Of a DNA stretch of 64,000 bases, positions 8,781 to 17,375 are shown piece by piece; position 1 is the first letter of the stretch; every line of letters begins with the position of its first letter. The position numbers and the translations under genes are program-made. Source of the stretch: Sphingobium sp. YR768 (GTDB lineage: Bacteria; Pseudomonadota; Alphaproteobacteria; Sphingomonadales; Sphingomonadaceae). The notes under the pieces are model-generated. The model had not been told where the DNA came from. It searched no databases and saw only the letters and a program-made list of their open reading frames with translations. Where the stretch lies: NCBI RefSeq assembly GCF_900111125.1, contig NZ_FOGE01000012.1:62001-126000 (forward strand), written 5' to 3'.

Positions 8781-9249
8781 GGGCCACCAGCGCCCCGCCA
8801 TCGACCCGCTGCACCGTCCATTCGTCCATCGGCCGCGCGCCCAGCGCATGATAGAAGGCGATGGCGGGCGCGTTCCAGTCGAGCACCGACCATTCGAGCC
8901 GCGCGCAATCCCGCTCGATCGCCAGTTGAGCGAGACGGGCGAGCAGGGCCTTGCCCGCGCCAAGGCCGCGCGCCTCCGGCAGCACGAACAGATCTTCCAG
9001 ATAGAGGCCTGGTCGTCCTTCGAAGGTCGAAAAATTATGGAAGAAGAGGGCAAAGCCGACCGCCACGCCATCATGCTGCGCGATCAGCACCTCGGCCATG
9101 GGGCGCGGGCCGAACAGATAGCGAGCCAGCGTGGCCGGGTCTGCCTTCACTTCATGGGACAGGCGTTCATAGTCGGCCAGCGCCAATATGAAGGCGCATA
9201 TGGTGTCGATGTCGTCCGCCTGCGCTTCCCGAATGACGATATCGCTCAT
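8752..9249 (-). CDS. GNAT family N-acetyltransferase
   Basis: This 165-residue protein has the GNAT fold, which transfers acetyl from acetyl-CoA to an amine. The acetyl-CoA loop is PEARGLGAGKALL near residues 93-105. The LYLEDLFVLPEARG strand and the late WSVLDWNAPAIAFYHALGA match the diamine acetyltransferase-like subgroup, so a polyamine or similar small amine is a reasonable guess but not shown. Its ATG overlaps the stop of the upstream EamA transporter gene by four bases, so the two are probably co-expressed. Confidence 0.85.
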   Translation of the reverse strand: MSDIVIREAQADDIDTICAFILALADYERLSHEVKADPATLARYLFGPRPMAEVLIAQHDGVAVGFALFFHNFSTFEGRPGLYLEDLFVLPEARGLGAGKALLARLAQLAIERDCARLEWSVLDWNAPAIAFYHALGARPMDEWTVQRVDGGALVALSSSAGPRR

Positions 9250-10157
9250 GCCGTGCCTGCCTCCACATGGGGGGCCTGATCGAAAACATCGGCCCGTTTG
9301 GTGCGCGCCGCGATAAGGCAGGCTGCGACGATCAGCAATGTCCCCGCGATCGTGGTCGGCGTTACCTTCTCCTCGAAAGCCAACCAGCCGATGATCGCCG
9401 CCCAGATGAAGGCGCTATACTCAACCGGGATCAGGCGCTGCGCCTCCGCCCGGGCATAGGCCCAGGCCAGCGCAGCCAGCGAGGTGAAGGCGAGGGTTGC
9501 AGCGAGCAGCACCAGAGGCACCGCTCCAGCCGGGGGAAGCATCGCCCAGAAAGGCGCGCCAAACCCAAAGACGCCCAGCATGACGAGATGCTGGAAGAAG
9601 GCGACCTCTATCGGGGAGGCACGCTGTGCCTGCTGGCGCTGGAGGATCAGATTCCAGGCGAACAGCACGGCCGATCCCAGTACTGCCAGCGCGCCAAGCA
9701 GGGCGTTGGCGTCATAATCGCCGCGCAACCGGCCGGACAGGATCACGCCGACGCCGACCAGCCCCAGCAGGGAGGCGCCGATCGCCTGTCGCCCGACCCT
9801 CTCCTTCAGCAGCAACGCCGCAAGATAGAGGGCGATCAACGGCGCGATGAAGGACAGCGCGATCGCTTCGGCCAGCGGCAACCGCATGATCGCCCAGAAG
9901 AAGAGCGACGCCATCGCCGCCACCACCGTCCCGCGCAGCAGATGGAGGCGCAGCACGGCGCGCGCGGGCCAGCGCTGGCGCGTCAGCAGCATCAGCGCGA
10001 GGCCGAGGATCGTGCCGGTGATGGCCCGCCACAGCAGGGCATTATAGAGGCCGATGGAGAGGCTGAGCCCCTTCATCGCCGCATCCATAATGGAAAAGAG
10101 CGCCACACCGGCGCAGCAGACGGCGAAGGGAATCGCGAGAGGACGAGCAGCAGACAT
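9246..10157 (-). CDS. DMT superfamily (EamA) inner-membrane transporter
   Basis: A highly hydrophobic protein of about 303 residues with ten predicted membrane helices in two EamA repeats, typical of drug/metabolite exporters. I start it at MSAARPLAIPF (ATG at 10157). The frame extends to 10265, but that would run into vapC, and those residues are polar and unlike the family. It is coupled to the downstream acetyltransferase by an ATGA overlap, which may mean export and acetylation act on related amines. Substrate unknown. Confidence 0.85.
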   Translation of the reverse strand: MSAARPLAIPFAVCCAGVALFSIMDAAMKGLSLSIGLYNALLWRAITGTILGLALMLLTRQRWPARAVLRLHLLRGTVVAAMASLFFWAIMRLPLAEAIALSFIAPLIALYLAALLLKERVGRQAIGASLLGLVGVGVILSGRLRGDYDANALLGALAVLGSAVLFAWNLILQRQQAQRASPIEVAFFQHLVMLGVFGFGAPFWAMLPPAGAVPLVLLAATLAFTSLAALAWAYARAEAQRLIPVEYSAFIWAAIIGWLAFEEKVTPTTIAGTLLIVAACLIAARTKRADVFDQAPHVEAGTA

Positions 10158-10165
10158 GGACGAAT

Positions 10166-10546
10166 TTATCGGACGAACCGAATATTGACGCCAATGTCGA
10201 TGTCCGCCCACATCCTGTCTGCGGTCAGAACCGGCGCGTTCAAAATGCGGGCGAGAGCAAGACAAGCGCGATCGCCCAGTGATAATCCACGATGCTGAAC
10301 CATTGGCCAGAGAGAAGCCGCATAACGCGCATGTTCTTCATCATGCGGGACAATATCGAGTTGCAGCCGGTCTATCAAAGCTTCCACCGTCGGTTGATCC
10401 AGCTCCAGACTATGTGTTTTCACCAACACTCCCTGAAGATTTACGGCAGACATGGCATATTGTTGGTCGGGCTCGTCCAGCCAAGCATCGCTGTCGGGTT
10501 CACCCCGCAAAATTCCGATGATAACGGACGAATCAACTATTATCAT
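10166..10546 (-). CDS. vapC: PIN-domain ribonuclease toxin (VapC family)
   Basis: PIN-fold toxin of about 126 residues beginning MIIVDSSVIIGIL (ATG at 10546). The first acidic residue is in VDSS. Later acidic and polar positions lie in LSLGDRACLALA and LTADRMW, consistent with the metal-binding quartet. VapC toxins cut tRNA or rRNA when freed from antitoxin. The longer frame to 10615 would sit inside the antitoxin gene and is not needed. It overlaps the 3' end of the upstream AbrB-type antitoxin gene by 14 bases, the classic toxin-antitoxin arrangement. Confidence 0.88.
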   Translation of the reverse strand: MIIVDSSVIIGILRGEPDSDAWLDEPDQQYAMSAVNLQGVLVKTHSLELDQPTVEALIDRLQLDIVPHDEEHARYAASLWPMVQHRGLSLGDRACLALARILNAPVLTADRMWADIDIGVNIRFVR

Positions 10547-10802
10547 TAAGTTCGGCTTCTTCGCGAGCGGCTTCCAAACGCCGTTCGGCGATGAAGTCGT
10601 CCACCGTGAATTCACGGCCTTTCAACATCCGCTTAAATTCGGCCTGAACCTCGCGCACCACCTGCCGATAGCTTTTAACAGTGAAACCATCGCCGTCATT
10701 TTCCAGCACAAGCCGCTCGCCGTCCTTGAAACCCAGTTGTTCGCGCAAAGCAGCCGGGATGATCATCGCGCCATCAGGCGTCATGTTCACGCTGTAGGAC
10801 AC
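10533..10802 (-). CDS. vapB: AbrB/SpoVT-type antitoxin partner of VapC
   Basis: A protein of about 89 residues with an N-terminal swapped-hairpin AbrB DNA-binding domain (MTPDGAMIIPAALREQLGFKDG) and a charged C-terminal helix that should wrap the toxin. I favour the GTG at 10802, because a strong GAGGAGG lies 7 bases upstream of it. An ATG at 10832 would put that Shine-Dalgarno inside the gene. It is the first gene of a two-gene module and is expected to repress its own promoter. Confidence 0.85.
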   Translation of the reverse strand: MSYSVNMTPDGAMIIPAALREQLGFKDGERLVLENDGDGFTVKSYRQVVREVQAEFKRMLKGREFTVDDFIAERRLEAAREEAELNDNS

Positions 10803-10854
10803 GGCACTTCCTCCTCGGTAGATATGTAGCATGATCTGCCGGTAGGGAACAATC

Positions 10855-12015
10855 TTACTCCGCCGCTTCCACCTTGCCTGCATCGATGGATTCCGCTTCC
10901 AGATTGGCGGCTTCGATCTCCGCTGCCTTGGACTCGACCAGCTTCACGATGTGATCGACCATATTATCGTCCTGGATCACATGGTCGGTGACGCCCGACA
11001 GATAGACCATGTGCTTGCCATTGCCGCCGCCGGTGAGGCCGATATCGGTTTCGCGGGCTTCGCCCGGACCGTTGACGACGCAGCCCAGCACCGACAGCGA
11101 GAGCGGGGTGTTGATATGCTGGAGCCGTTCCTCCAGCGCCTGCACCGTGCGAATGACGTCGAAGCCCTGTCGCGCGCAACTGGGGCAGGAGATGACCTTG
11201 ACGCCGCGGGTGCGGATGCCGAGCGATTTCAGAATCTCATAGCCGACCCGCACTTCTTCTTCCGGTTCGGCGGACAGGGAGACGCGGATCGTGTCGCCGA
11301 TCCCGGCCCAGAGAAGATTGCCGATGCCGATCGCGCTCTTGACCGTGCCGCCGATCAGGCCGCCGGCCTCGGTGATGCCAAGATGCAGCGGGCAATCGAC
11401 CGCTTCGGCCAGTTGCATATAGGCAGCGACGGCGAGGAAGACATCGCTGGCCTTCACCGCGACCTTATATTCGTGGAAATCCTGATCCTGGAGCAGCTTG
11501 ATATGGTCGAGTGCGGACTCCACCAGCGCTTCGGGGCAAGGCTCGCCATATTTTTCGAGCAGATCCTTTTCGAGGCTGCCGGCATTGACGCCGATGCGGA
11601 TCGAGCAGCCATTGGCCTTGGCCGCGTCGACCACTTCCTTCACGCGCTTTTCCGAACCGATATTACCCGGATTGATGCGCAGACAGGCGGCACCGGCGTC
11701 GGCCGCTTCCAGCGCGCGCTTATAGTGGAAATGGATGTCGGCGACGATCGGCACGCGCACCGCGCGGACGATCTGCTTCAATGCCGCCGAGGATTCCTCG
11801 TCCGGGCAGGAGACGCGGATGATATCGACGCCAGCATCCTCACAACGGCGGATCTGGTCGATCGTCGCCTTGACGTCATGCGTCAGCGTGTTGGTCATGG
11901 TCTGGACCGTGACCGGCGCGCCGCCCCCTACGGGCACATTGCCGACCATGATCTGGCGGCTCTGGCGGCGGGCAATATCGCGCCATGGACGCAGGCCGGG
12001 ATTATGATCGGACAT
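10855..12015 (-). CDS. ispG: 4-hydroxy-3-methylbut-2-enyl-diphosphate synthase (flavodoxin/ferredoxin)
   Basis: IspG catalyses the penultimate MEP-pathway step to isoprenoids using a [4Fe-4S] cluster. The three cluster cysteines are visible at C277, C280 (SCPSCARQ) and C312 ([10 protein letters not shown]), with the fourth ligand E319. An N-terminal TIM barrel precedes them. Length 386 is normal for the short bacterial form, with an acidic alanine-rich tail. The only Shine-Dalgarno candidate (GGAG, 9 bases before the ATG) lies in the 3' arm of a 12-bp hairpin, so translation may be controlled by that structure. Confidence 0.96.
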   Translation of the reverse strand: MSDHNPGLRPWRDIARRQSRQIMVGNVPVGGGAPVTVQTMTNTLTHDVKATIDQIRRCEDAGVDIIRVSCPDEESSAALKQIVRAVRVPIVADIHFHYKRALEAADAGAACLRINPGNIGSEKRVKEVVDAAKANGCSIRIGVNAGSLEKDLLEKYGEPCPEALVESALDHIKLLQDQDFHEYKVAVKASDVFLAVAAYMQLAEAVDCPLHLGITEAGGLIGGTVKSAIGIGNLLWAGIGDTIRVSLSAEPEEEVRVGYEILKSLGIRTRGVKVISCPSCARQGFDVIRTVQALEERLQHINTPLSLSVLGCVVNGPGEARETDIGLTGGGNGKHMVYLSGVTDHVIQDDNMVDHIVKLVESKAAEIEAANLEAESIDAGKVEAAE

Positions 12016-12019
12016 GAAA

Positions 12020-12046
12020 AGGGGCTCCGTAAGCTACGGAGCCCCT
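12020..12046 (-). promoter_or_regulatory. 12-bp hairpin overlapping the ispG ribosome-binding site (also fadL terminator)
   Basis: A perfect inverted repeat (AGGGGCTCCGTA / TACGGAGCCCCT) with a 3-base loop lies 4 bases before the ispG ATG. On the minus strand it is followed by TTTTC ATG. It can end fadL transcripts. In any RNA that reads through or starts upstream, it buries the GGAG that should serve ispG. On the plus strand it is followed by ATTTTT but no gene ends there. Confidence 0.7.
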
Positions 12047-12081
12047 ATAGGGATTTTTGATGGCCGTTAGAAGCGCCGGCT

Positions 12082-13383
12082 TCAGAAACGCACGGTCATC
12101 GATGCGGCGACCTGATCGGCATTGCCGCTGGTCTGCGCCAGCGTCGTTGCGGTGACGGTGGCCGGCGCGGGATAATAGCTGTCCGGACGGATGATGTTCG
12201 CCTTCTCCACGAAGGTATGGGCGTAGCTGACATTGAGCGCCGCCGCCGGCGAGATGTTGAAGGTCGCGCCGCCGGTCAGCCAGACGCGGTCGCCATCGGG
12301 AACGCGCGTGGTCAGATGCTGCGGATTGGTGGGGGAACGATCGAACATGGTGCCGGCGCGCAGGGTCAGTGCGGGGCTGACATCATATTCGCCGCCGACG
12401 CTGACCGAGTAGCTGTCCTTATAATCCAGTTCCTTATTGGTCGTGCCGGTGGCCGACGTGACGGCAATGCCCTTGAAGCGCGACCAGTTATACCATTTGC
12501 CCGTCACCATGGCGCGCAGATTGGGCGTCAGCTTGTGCATCATGCTGATCGTGGCGATATCCGGCAGGTTGAGCGGCGCGGTCGCATCGAAATCGCCATT
12601 GGCGCCAGCCAGCAGGCCGGTCAGGCCCGAAATGCTCTGCGTACCGGCCAGCTTGTGGCTGACGCCGAAGCGATAATGGGCGCCGAAATTGGTGTCGCCG
12701 GTGGTGTAGAAGATACCGGCATTCCAGCCGATCGACCAGTCGTCGCCCTTCAGGCTGGCAAAGCCGTCGGTGCTGGCGAGCGGCGAAAGCTGCGGCAGCG
12801 CGTTGGTCAGCGTCGCCTTCACATATTGGACGTCCACGCCGCCGCCGATCGACAGGCGATCGGTCAGCTTATAGGCGGCCGAAGGCTGAATATTATAGGT
12901 TTTGAGGTCGGTGTAGAGCGAGTCATAGCGACCGAAGAAATCATCATCATATTCCAGCTTCAGGCCGAAGGGTGCGTTGACGCCCAGGCCGACCCACAGC
13001 CGGTCGGTCACCTGCGCTGTTGCATAGAAGCTGGGGACGGGGATGACGCTTTCGAACGGATTGCCACCGTCGCTGCCGCTGATCGGCACGCGGGCGGTCG
13101 ATCCGGGGATAGACCGATAGCTGCCCCGATTGGTCTGATGCGCCGTCGCCAGCAGCGCCGAGGCACCGGCGGAAATCTGCACCCCCTGCAACTGGGTCAT
13201 CGCGGCCGGGTTGAAATAGATGGTCGAGGGATCGTCACCCGCCGCAGCGCCGCCAGACAAGGCGCGACCGATTTCCACCGGAGATTGTTCCTGAAGATAG
13301 AAGCCGCCCGCAAAGGCTGGCATCGGTGCTGTCACGGCCCCGGCGACCAGAAGAAAGCGGTTGATATGGCGGCTGGGGAACAT
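12082..13383 (-). CDS. FadL/TodX-type outer-membrane transport protein
   Basis: A 433-residue outer-membrane beta-barrel for hydrophobic substrates (long-chain fatty acids or aromatic hydrocarbons). It has a signal peptide ending PAFAGG, and then the FadL N-terminal signature GGFYLQEQSP and the hatch-like YFNPAAMTQLQG. It ends in phenylalanine, as barrels recognised by BAM do. Its Shine-Dalgarno region (GTAGAGGATTTGCC before the ATG) is complementary to the core of the sRNA-like elements, one of which lies just upstream on the same strand. The substrate cannot be read from sequence. Confidence 0.9.
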   Translation of the reverse strand: MFPSRHINRFLLVAGAVTAPMPAFAGGFYLQEQSPVEIGRALSGGAAAGDDPSTIYFNPAAMTQLQGVQISAGASALLATAHQTNRGSYRSIPGSTARVPISGSDGGNPFESVIPVPSFYATAQVTDRLWVGLGVNAPFGLKLEYDDDFFGRYDSLYTDLKTYNIQPSAAYKLTDRLSIGGGVDVQYVKATLTNALPQLSPLASTDGFASLKGDDWSIGWNAGIFYTTGDTNFGAHYRFGVSHKLAGTQSISGLTGLLAGANGDFDATAPLNLPDIATISMMHKLTPNLRAMVTGKWYNWSRFKGIAVTSATGTTNKELDYKDSYSVSVGGEYDVSPALTLRAGTMFDRSPTNPQHLTTRVPDGDRVWLTGGATFNISPAAALNVSYAHTFVEKANIIRPDSYYPAPATVTATTLAQTSGNADQVAASMTVRF

Positions 13384-13591
13384 GGCAAATCCTCTACTAT
13401 TTGGCGACTCTTCTCATGCCGATTGGCGCCGCTTCAACGCGCAAATCCAGCTTATGAGCCACTTGGCTTAGCAAGGATGAAGTTAATTTCCAGTGTGGCG
13501 GCGACGGAAAAGGCCGCATTTGCAGCCGCCGCGATGGTTAGCGCCGCGTGGACGCTACGGCGGACACACGATGGACCGGGCGAAAAAAAGC

Positions 13592-13618
13592 AAAAAAAAG
13601 CCGCCCAGAAGGACGGCT
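13592..13618 (-). terminator. Rho-independent terminator of sRNA copy 2
   Basis: On the minus strand AGCCGTCC, loop TTCT, GGGCGGCT (one wobble pair) is followed by a run of T (A at 13592-13599 on the plus strand). A second seven-T run comes shortly after (13583-13589). It separates the sRNA-like element from fadL. Confidence 0.88.
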
Positions 13619-13724
13619 ATGAAGTTTTAGGAGAGGATGCCTGAAAGGCCTGTTCCTTTTGCGGTGCAGCGACAATTGTCGCAAATGCGAAACATGGAGG
13701 GTCGATTGCGTTTTATGCAATCGT
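13592..13724 (-). ncRNA. Putative small RNA element, copy 2 (anti-SD motif plus intrinsic terminator)
   Basis: Paralogue of the element at 6047-6183. The 28-base core at 13625-13652 is identical and again contains AUCCUCUCCU. The upstream boxes (atgcaatcgt at 13715-13724, and 13679-13691) lie at the same distances, with exactly 26 variable bases between the second box and the core. In this copy the variable part contains the perfect palindrome GCGACAATTGTCGC, where copy 1 has GAACCGGTTC. The terminator differs in sequence but not in form. It sits between the phosphomutase gene and fadL, all on the minus strand, in a 433-base interval with no other gene. Confidence 0.75.
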
Positions 13725-13816
13725 TTGGAAATTCCTTAATTTCCGTAAGGGAAAGTTGCGGAAAGAAACGATAGCGATACCAGAATTTTTTCCGTGCAGG
13801 CGTGAATCGAAAGGAT

Positions 13817-15184
13817 TCAGGTCCTTGTGATGCCCGAATCGGCGAGTTGCGAATCAATCTGGGCCAGCAGGCGTGACAAGCCTGATTCGTCCGCTGCTTC
13901 GGCGCGAGCGACCAGGGCCGCCTGCGTATTGGACGCGCGGAGCAGCCACCAGCCGTCCGGGGTGCGGACGCGGGCGCCATCGATCGCGCGCAGGTCGGCG
14001 CCTTCTGCGCGCAGGCGGGCCAGCACCTCTTCAACAACGGCAAATTTGCGCGCTTCTGGGACAGGAAAGCGCAGTTCCGGGGTGATCAGGCTGACCGGCA
14101 GCGAGTCGTGAAGCTGGGTGATGCTTTGTCCGGTCGCACCTAAGAGACGGATCAGGCGGACGGCGGCGTACAGCGCGTCATCATAGCCGGGATAATCGTC
14201 CGCGAAGAAGAGATGGCCGGTCGTTTCGCCGCCGAGCGGGCTGCCGATCTGCTTCATTCTGGACTTGATATGGCTGTGGCCGGTCTTCCACATGTCGGGC
14301 TGGCCACCCAGCGATGCGATACGGTCGAACACGGTCTGGCTGGCCTTCACATCGGCGACGATCAGCGCGTTCGGGTGGTTTTTCAGAACGTCCCCGGCGA
14401 AGAGTCCCAGCAACTGGTCGCCCGATATGGCCCGGCCGCAGCTGTCGATCACACCGATCCGGTCGCCATCGCCATCGAAAGCCACCCCGAAATCGAGTTG
14501 CTTGTCGCGGACAAGGGCGCGCAGGTCGGCCAGATTCTTCTCTTCGGAAGGATCAGGATGATGGTTGGGAAAATGACCGTCTATATCGGTGAAGAGCAGA
14601 TGATGCTCACCCGGGAGCAATTGAACCAGTCTCTCTACCACCGGACCGGCCGCGCCATTGCCCGCGTCCCAGCCGATGCGACAGGCCGGACCATCAAAGC
14701 CCTGCATCAGCCGCGCGACATAGCCATCCATGATATCGACCGTTTCGACCCGGCCCGTGCCGGATTCCCAGTCGCCTGCCGCCGCCATGGCGCCCAGAGT
14801 CTGGATATCGGGGCCGAAAAAGGGCGCATGATCCTTCACCAGCTTGAAGCCGTTCTGGTCGCCGGGATTATGGCTGCCGGTTATCTGAATGCCGCCATCC
14901 ACATCGCCCGTCATCTCGGCATGATATAGCATCGGCGTAGGGCCAAGGCCGATGCGCAGCACGTCGATCCCGGTTGCGACCAGCCCGTCGACCAGCGCTG
15001 TTTCCAGCATCGGTGAACTCAGCCGCCCGTCATAGCCGACCGCGATGCGCCGGCCGCCGGACCGGGCGATGACCGTGCCGAAACTGCGGCCCAGCGCCCA
15101 GGCATCGACGGCGTGCAGCGTGTCGCCCACCGTGCCGCGCAGATCATAGTCGCGCAGCAGAGTCGGGTCGAACCTATGGGTCAC
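13817..15184 (-). CDS. Phosphomannomutase/phosphoglucomutase
   Basis: An alpha-D-phosphohexomutase of 455 residues that interconverts hexose 1- and 6-phosphates for exopolysaccharide and LPS sugar supply. The phosphoserine loop is ITGSHNPGDQ with S104. The metal loop is AFDGDGDRIG near 232-240. The sugar loop and the C-terminal phosphate-binding domain are present. It resembles AlgC/ManB-type bifunctional enzymes, so both mannose and glucose phosphates are plausible substrates. Its start overlaps the stop of the J-domain gene by four bases. Confidence 0.92.
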   Translation of the reverse strand: MTHRFDPTLLRDYDLRGTVGDTLHAVDAWALGRSFGTVIARSGGRRIAVGYDGRLSSPMLETALVDGLVATGIDVLRIGLGPTPMLYHAEMTGDVDGGIQITGSHNPGDQNGFKLVKDHAPFFGPDIQTLGAMAAAGDWESGTGRVETVDIMDGYVARLMQGFDGPACRIGWDAGNGAAGPVVERLVQLLPGEHHLLFTDIDGHFPNHHPDPSEEKNLADLRALVRDKQLDFGVAFDGDGDRIGVIDSCGRAISGDQLLGLFAGDVLKNHPNALIVADVKASQTVFDRIASLGGQPDMWKTGHSHIKSRMKQIGSPLGGETTGHLFFADDYPGYDDALYAAVRLIRLLGATGQSITQLHDSLPVSLITPELRFPVPEARKFAVVEEVLARLRAEGADLRAIDGARVRTPDGWWLLRASNTQAALVARAEAADESGLSRLLAQIDSQLADSGITRT

Positions 15185-15615
15185 TGACGGTCCTGATCGT
15201 CCAGCAGCAGGTCGCGCGCGGCGTTGATCTGGGCGGCGAGCGCTTCGGTGCCGCCCTTGTCCGGGTGGACCGAGGCGATCAGGCGACGATGGGCCGCGCG
15301 GATCGCCGCGGCATCGGCATTAGGCGCGACGCCGAGCAAGGCGCGGGCCTGGGCCACATCATCGTTGCGGGGTGGCGCAGGTGGCGGAGCGGCCCGTTTG
15401 GCGGCCTTCGTCCTGGCATTGCCCTGCTTGGCGAAGAAGAGCGCCGCGCCGATCAGCAGGGGCGCGCCGATCACCGGCTTGCCCTTGGCCGCCAGCACCG
15501 CGCCGACCAGCGCCGCACCCAGCGCCATGCCATCCTTTGCCGTCATGCGTTGCAGCCTTCCTGTCCAGATCAGCCAGATGGCAAGGCCAGCCAGCAGCAG
15601 AGTGAGCCCGCCCAT
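15181..15615 (-). CDS. Membrane-anchored J-domain protein
   Basis: A 144-residue protein with two hydrophobic segments in the first 65 residues (for example LTLLLAGLAIWLIW) and an Ala/Pro-rich linker. The C-terminal J-domain carries the HPDKGG tripeptide at 117-119. J-domains stimulate DnaK ATPase. This topology resembles TIM14/DjlA-like membrane co-chaperones, but the client is unknown. It overlaps mipZ by one base (TGATG) and the phosphomutase by four, forming the mipZ-dnaJ-like-mutase operon. Confidence 0.87.
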   Translation of the reverse strand: MGGLTLLLAGLAIWLIWTGRLQRMTAKDGMALGAALVGAVLAAKGKPVIGAPLLIGAALFFAKQGNARTKAAKRAAPPPAPPRNDDVAQARALLGVAPNADAAAIRAAHRRLIASVHPDKGGTEALAAQINAARDLLLDDQDRQ

Positions 15616-16421
15616 CAGGCGGCGCCGAGCAGGTCCAGCGACACCGCGCCATCATCCGTGGGCAGAGCGAGGCCGGACACCATTTCGCGCAATTCCTGCC
15701 GCGCGGCGATATGGCTGACGCCCAGTTCGCCCAGATGCCCCTTGTCGAGCAGGGTAAGGCCCGAGGGGAAGAGTTCGCGGAAGATGACGCGCTCCGACAG
15801 GCCCGGAATGACGCGGAATCCGACGCGGCGCGACAATTCCATCAGCGCGTCGCCCACCCGCTTCTTGTTGCGGGCGTCATGATGCTGGACGCGGTTGCGC
15901 AGCACCACCCAGTCGATCGTGACGCCGTCGACCTTCGCCCGCGTCTTGCGCGCGTCGAAGATGAGTTCGGAATAGAAGGACAGGCGGCGGACCTTGAAGG
16001 TTTCCGGATCGACCTGACCGATAAGGTCGAAATCGACGAAACTGTCGTTCATCGGCGTGACCAGCGTATTGGCGTGCGGCGCCAGATGGCGGGCATAGAT
16101 ATCGTCGCGGCCGGGCGTGTCCACGACAAGGAAATCCTTGCCCTGCGCCAGGTTGATGACCTGATCGTCCAGCGCATCGATGCTGTCGCCGGTGAACACA
16201 TCGAAATCGGGCATGGGCAGGTCGATAGCGCGGCGGCGCGCGGTTTCCTGACGATTTTCCATATAGCGGGTCACGGTGCGCTGGCGCGGATCGAGATCGA
16301 TCATGCCCACGCTGTGGCCCAGTGCGCTCAGGGCAATGGCGGTGTGAACCGCCGTGGTCGACTTGCCGGTCCCGCCCTTTTCATTGGCGAAAACGATAAG
16401 ATGCGGCTGCGGATTCGCCAT
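15615..16421 (-). CDS. mipZ: Division-plane positioning ATPase MipZ
   Basis: A ParA-superfamily ATPase that, in Caulobacter, binds ParB at the poles and blocks FtsZ assembly away from midcell. Start chosen at MANPQPHLIVFANEKGGTGK (ATG at 16421). The deviant Walker A is KGGTGKST at residues 15-22, and WDTPG-like VVDTPGRDD follows. The MipZ-specific features (LDPRQRTVTRYMENR and the long C-terminal segment) distinguish it from chromosomal ParA, which is present separately at 44379. A longer frame to 16451 is unlikely. It is divergent from panC. Confidence 0.92.
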   Translation of the reverse strand: MANPQPHLIVFANEKGGTGKSTTAVHTAIALSALGHSVGMIDLDPRQRTVTRYMENRQETARRRAIDLPMPDFDVFTGDSIDALDDQVINLAQGKDFLVVDTPGRDDIYARHLAPHANTLVTPMNDSFVDFDLIGQVDPETFKVRRLSFYSELIFDARKTRAKVDGVTIDWVVLRNRVQHHDARNKKRVGDALMELSRRVGFRVIPGLSERVIFRELFPSGLTLLDKGHLGELGVSHIAARQELREMVSGLALPTDDGAVSLDLLGAA

Positions 16422-16528
16422 TGCCCCTGATAACCCCGTTGATTGTCGCAATGTTTGTTGACGGTCGCGCCGGCAGCAGCCTAGCAGGACATCGCTATCC
16501 TGTTGCCCTTATCGGAGCCGTTCCATCC

Positions 16529-17374
16529 GTGCAAACGCTGCGTGACCTGCCCGCCCTTCGCTCTGCCGTCCAGATGCTGAAAAGCGACGGAAAGCCGCTG
16601 GTTCTGGTGCCCACCATGGGCGCCCTGCATGACGGGCATATGGCATTGGTGGAGGAAGCGCGACGGCATGGGCGCCATGTCGTGGTGTCGATCTTCGTCA
16701 ATCCGCGCCAGTTCGGCCCGAACGAGGATCTGGCCGCCTATCCGCGGCGGGAGGCCAAGGATGCGCAGATGCTTCAGACGGCCGGGGTCGACATATTATG
16801 GGCGCCGACGGTCGAGATCATGTATCCGGCCGGTTATGCCACCAATATCAGCGTGACGGGGATCAGCGACGGGCTGGATGGCGCAGCGCGACCGGGCCAT
16901 TTTGACGGGGTGGCGACTGTCGTCACCAAGCTGTTCAACCAGGTGCAGCCCGATATCGCGATTTTCGGGCAGAAGGATTATCAGCAGCTCGCAGTGATCC
17001 GCCGCTTCGTGGCGGACCTGAACCTTCCGATCGAGATTGTCGGCCTGCCGACCCAGCGGGCCGAGGATGGCCTCGCCCTCTCCTCCCGCAATGCCTATCT
17101 GAGCGACGAAGAGCGCAAGGCGGCGCTGGCCCTGCCCCGCGCGCTGGGGGAGGCGAAGCGGCAGATCGAGAAGGGCGAGCCGGTCGCGGGTACGCTGGCG
17201 CAGGCGATCGCCTCGCTGGCGGCCCATGGTTTCGGGCCGATCGATTATGTGTCGCTGTGTGACGCCGCGACGCTGGAGCCGATGGCGGTGCTGGATCGCC
17301 CGGCCCGGCTGCTGGGCGCGGCAAAGCTGGGCACGACCCGGCTGATCGACAATATCGCGATCGATCCGGTCTGA
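16529..17374 (+). CDS. panC: Pantothenate synthetase
   Basis: PanC joins pantoate and beta-alanine with ATP in vitamin B5/CoA synthesis. ATP-binding motifs are PTMGALHDGHMAL near residue 30, KDYQQLAVIRR, and the KMSKS-like ALSSRNAYLS. I start at the GTG at 16529 (VQTLRDLPALRSAV), preceded by CGGAG. The frame is open to 16421, but that would overlap the mipZ start and adds 36 residues foreign to the family. Final length about 281 residues is typical. It is one of few rightward genes left of oriC. Confidence 0.93.
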   Translation: MQTLRDLPALRSAVQMLKSDGKPLVLVPTMGALHDGHMALVEEARRHGRHVVVSIFVNPRQFGPNEDLAAYPRREAKDAQMLQTAGVDILWAPTVEIMYPAGYATNISVTGISDGLDGAARPGHFDGVATVVTKLFNQVQPDIAIFGQKDYQQLAVIRRFVADLNLPIEIVGLPTQRAEDGLALSSRNAYLSDEERKAALALPRALGEAKRQIEKGEPVAGTLAQAIASLAAHGFGPIDYVSLCDAATLEPMAVLDRPARLLGAAKLGTTRLIDNIAIDPV

Positions 17375-17375
17375 A

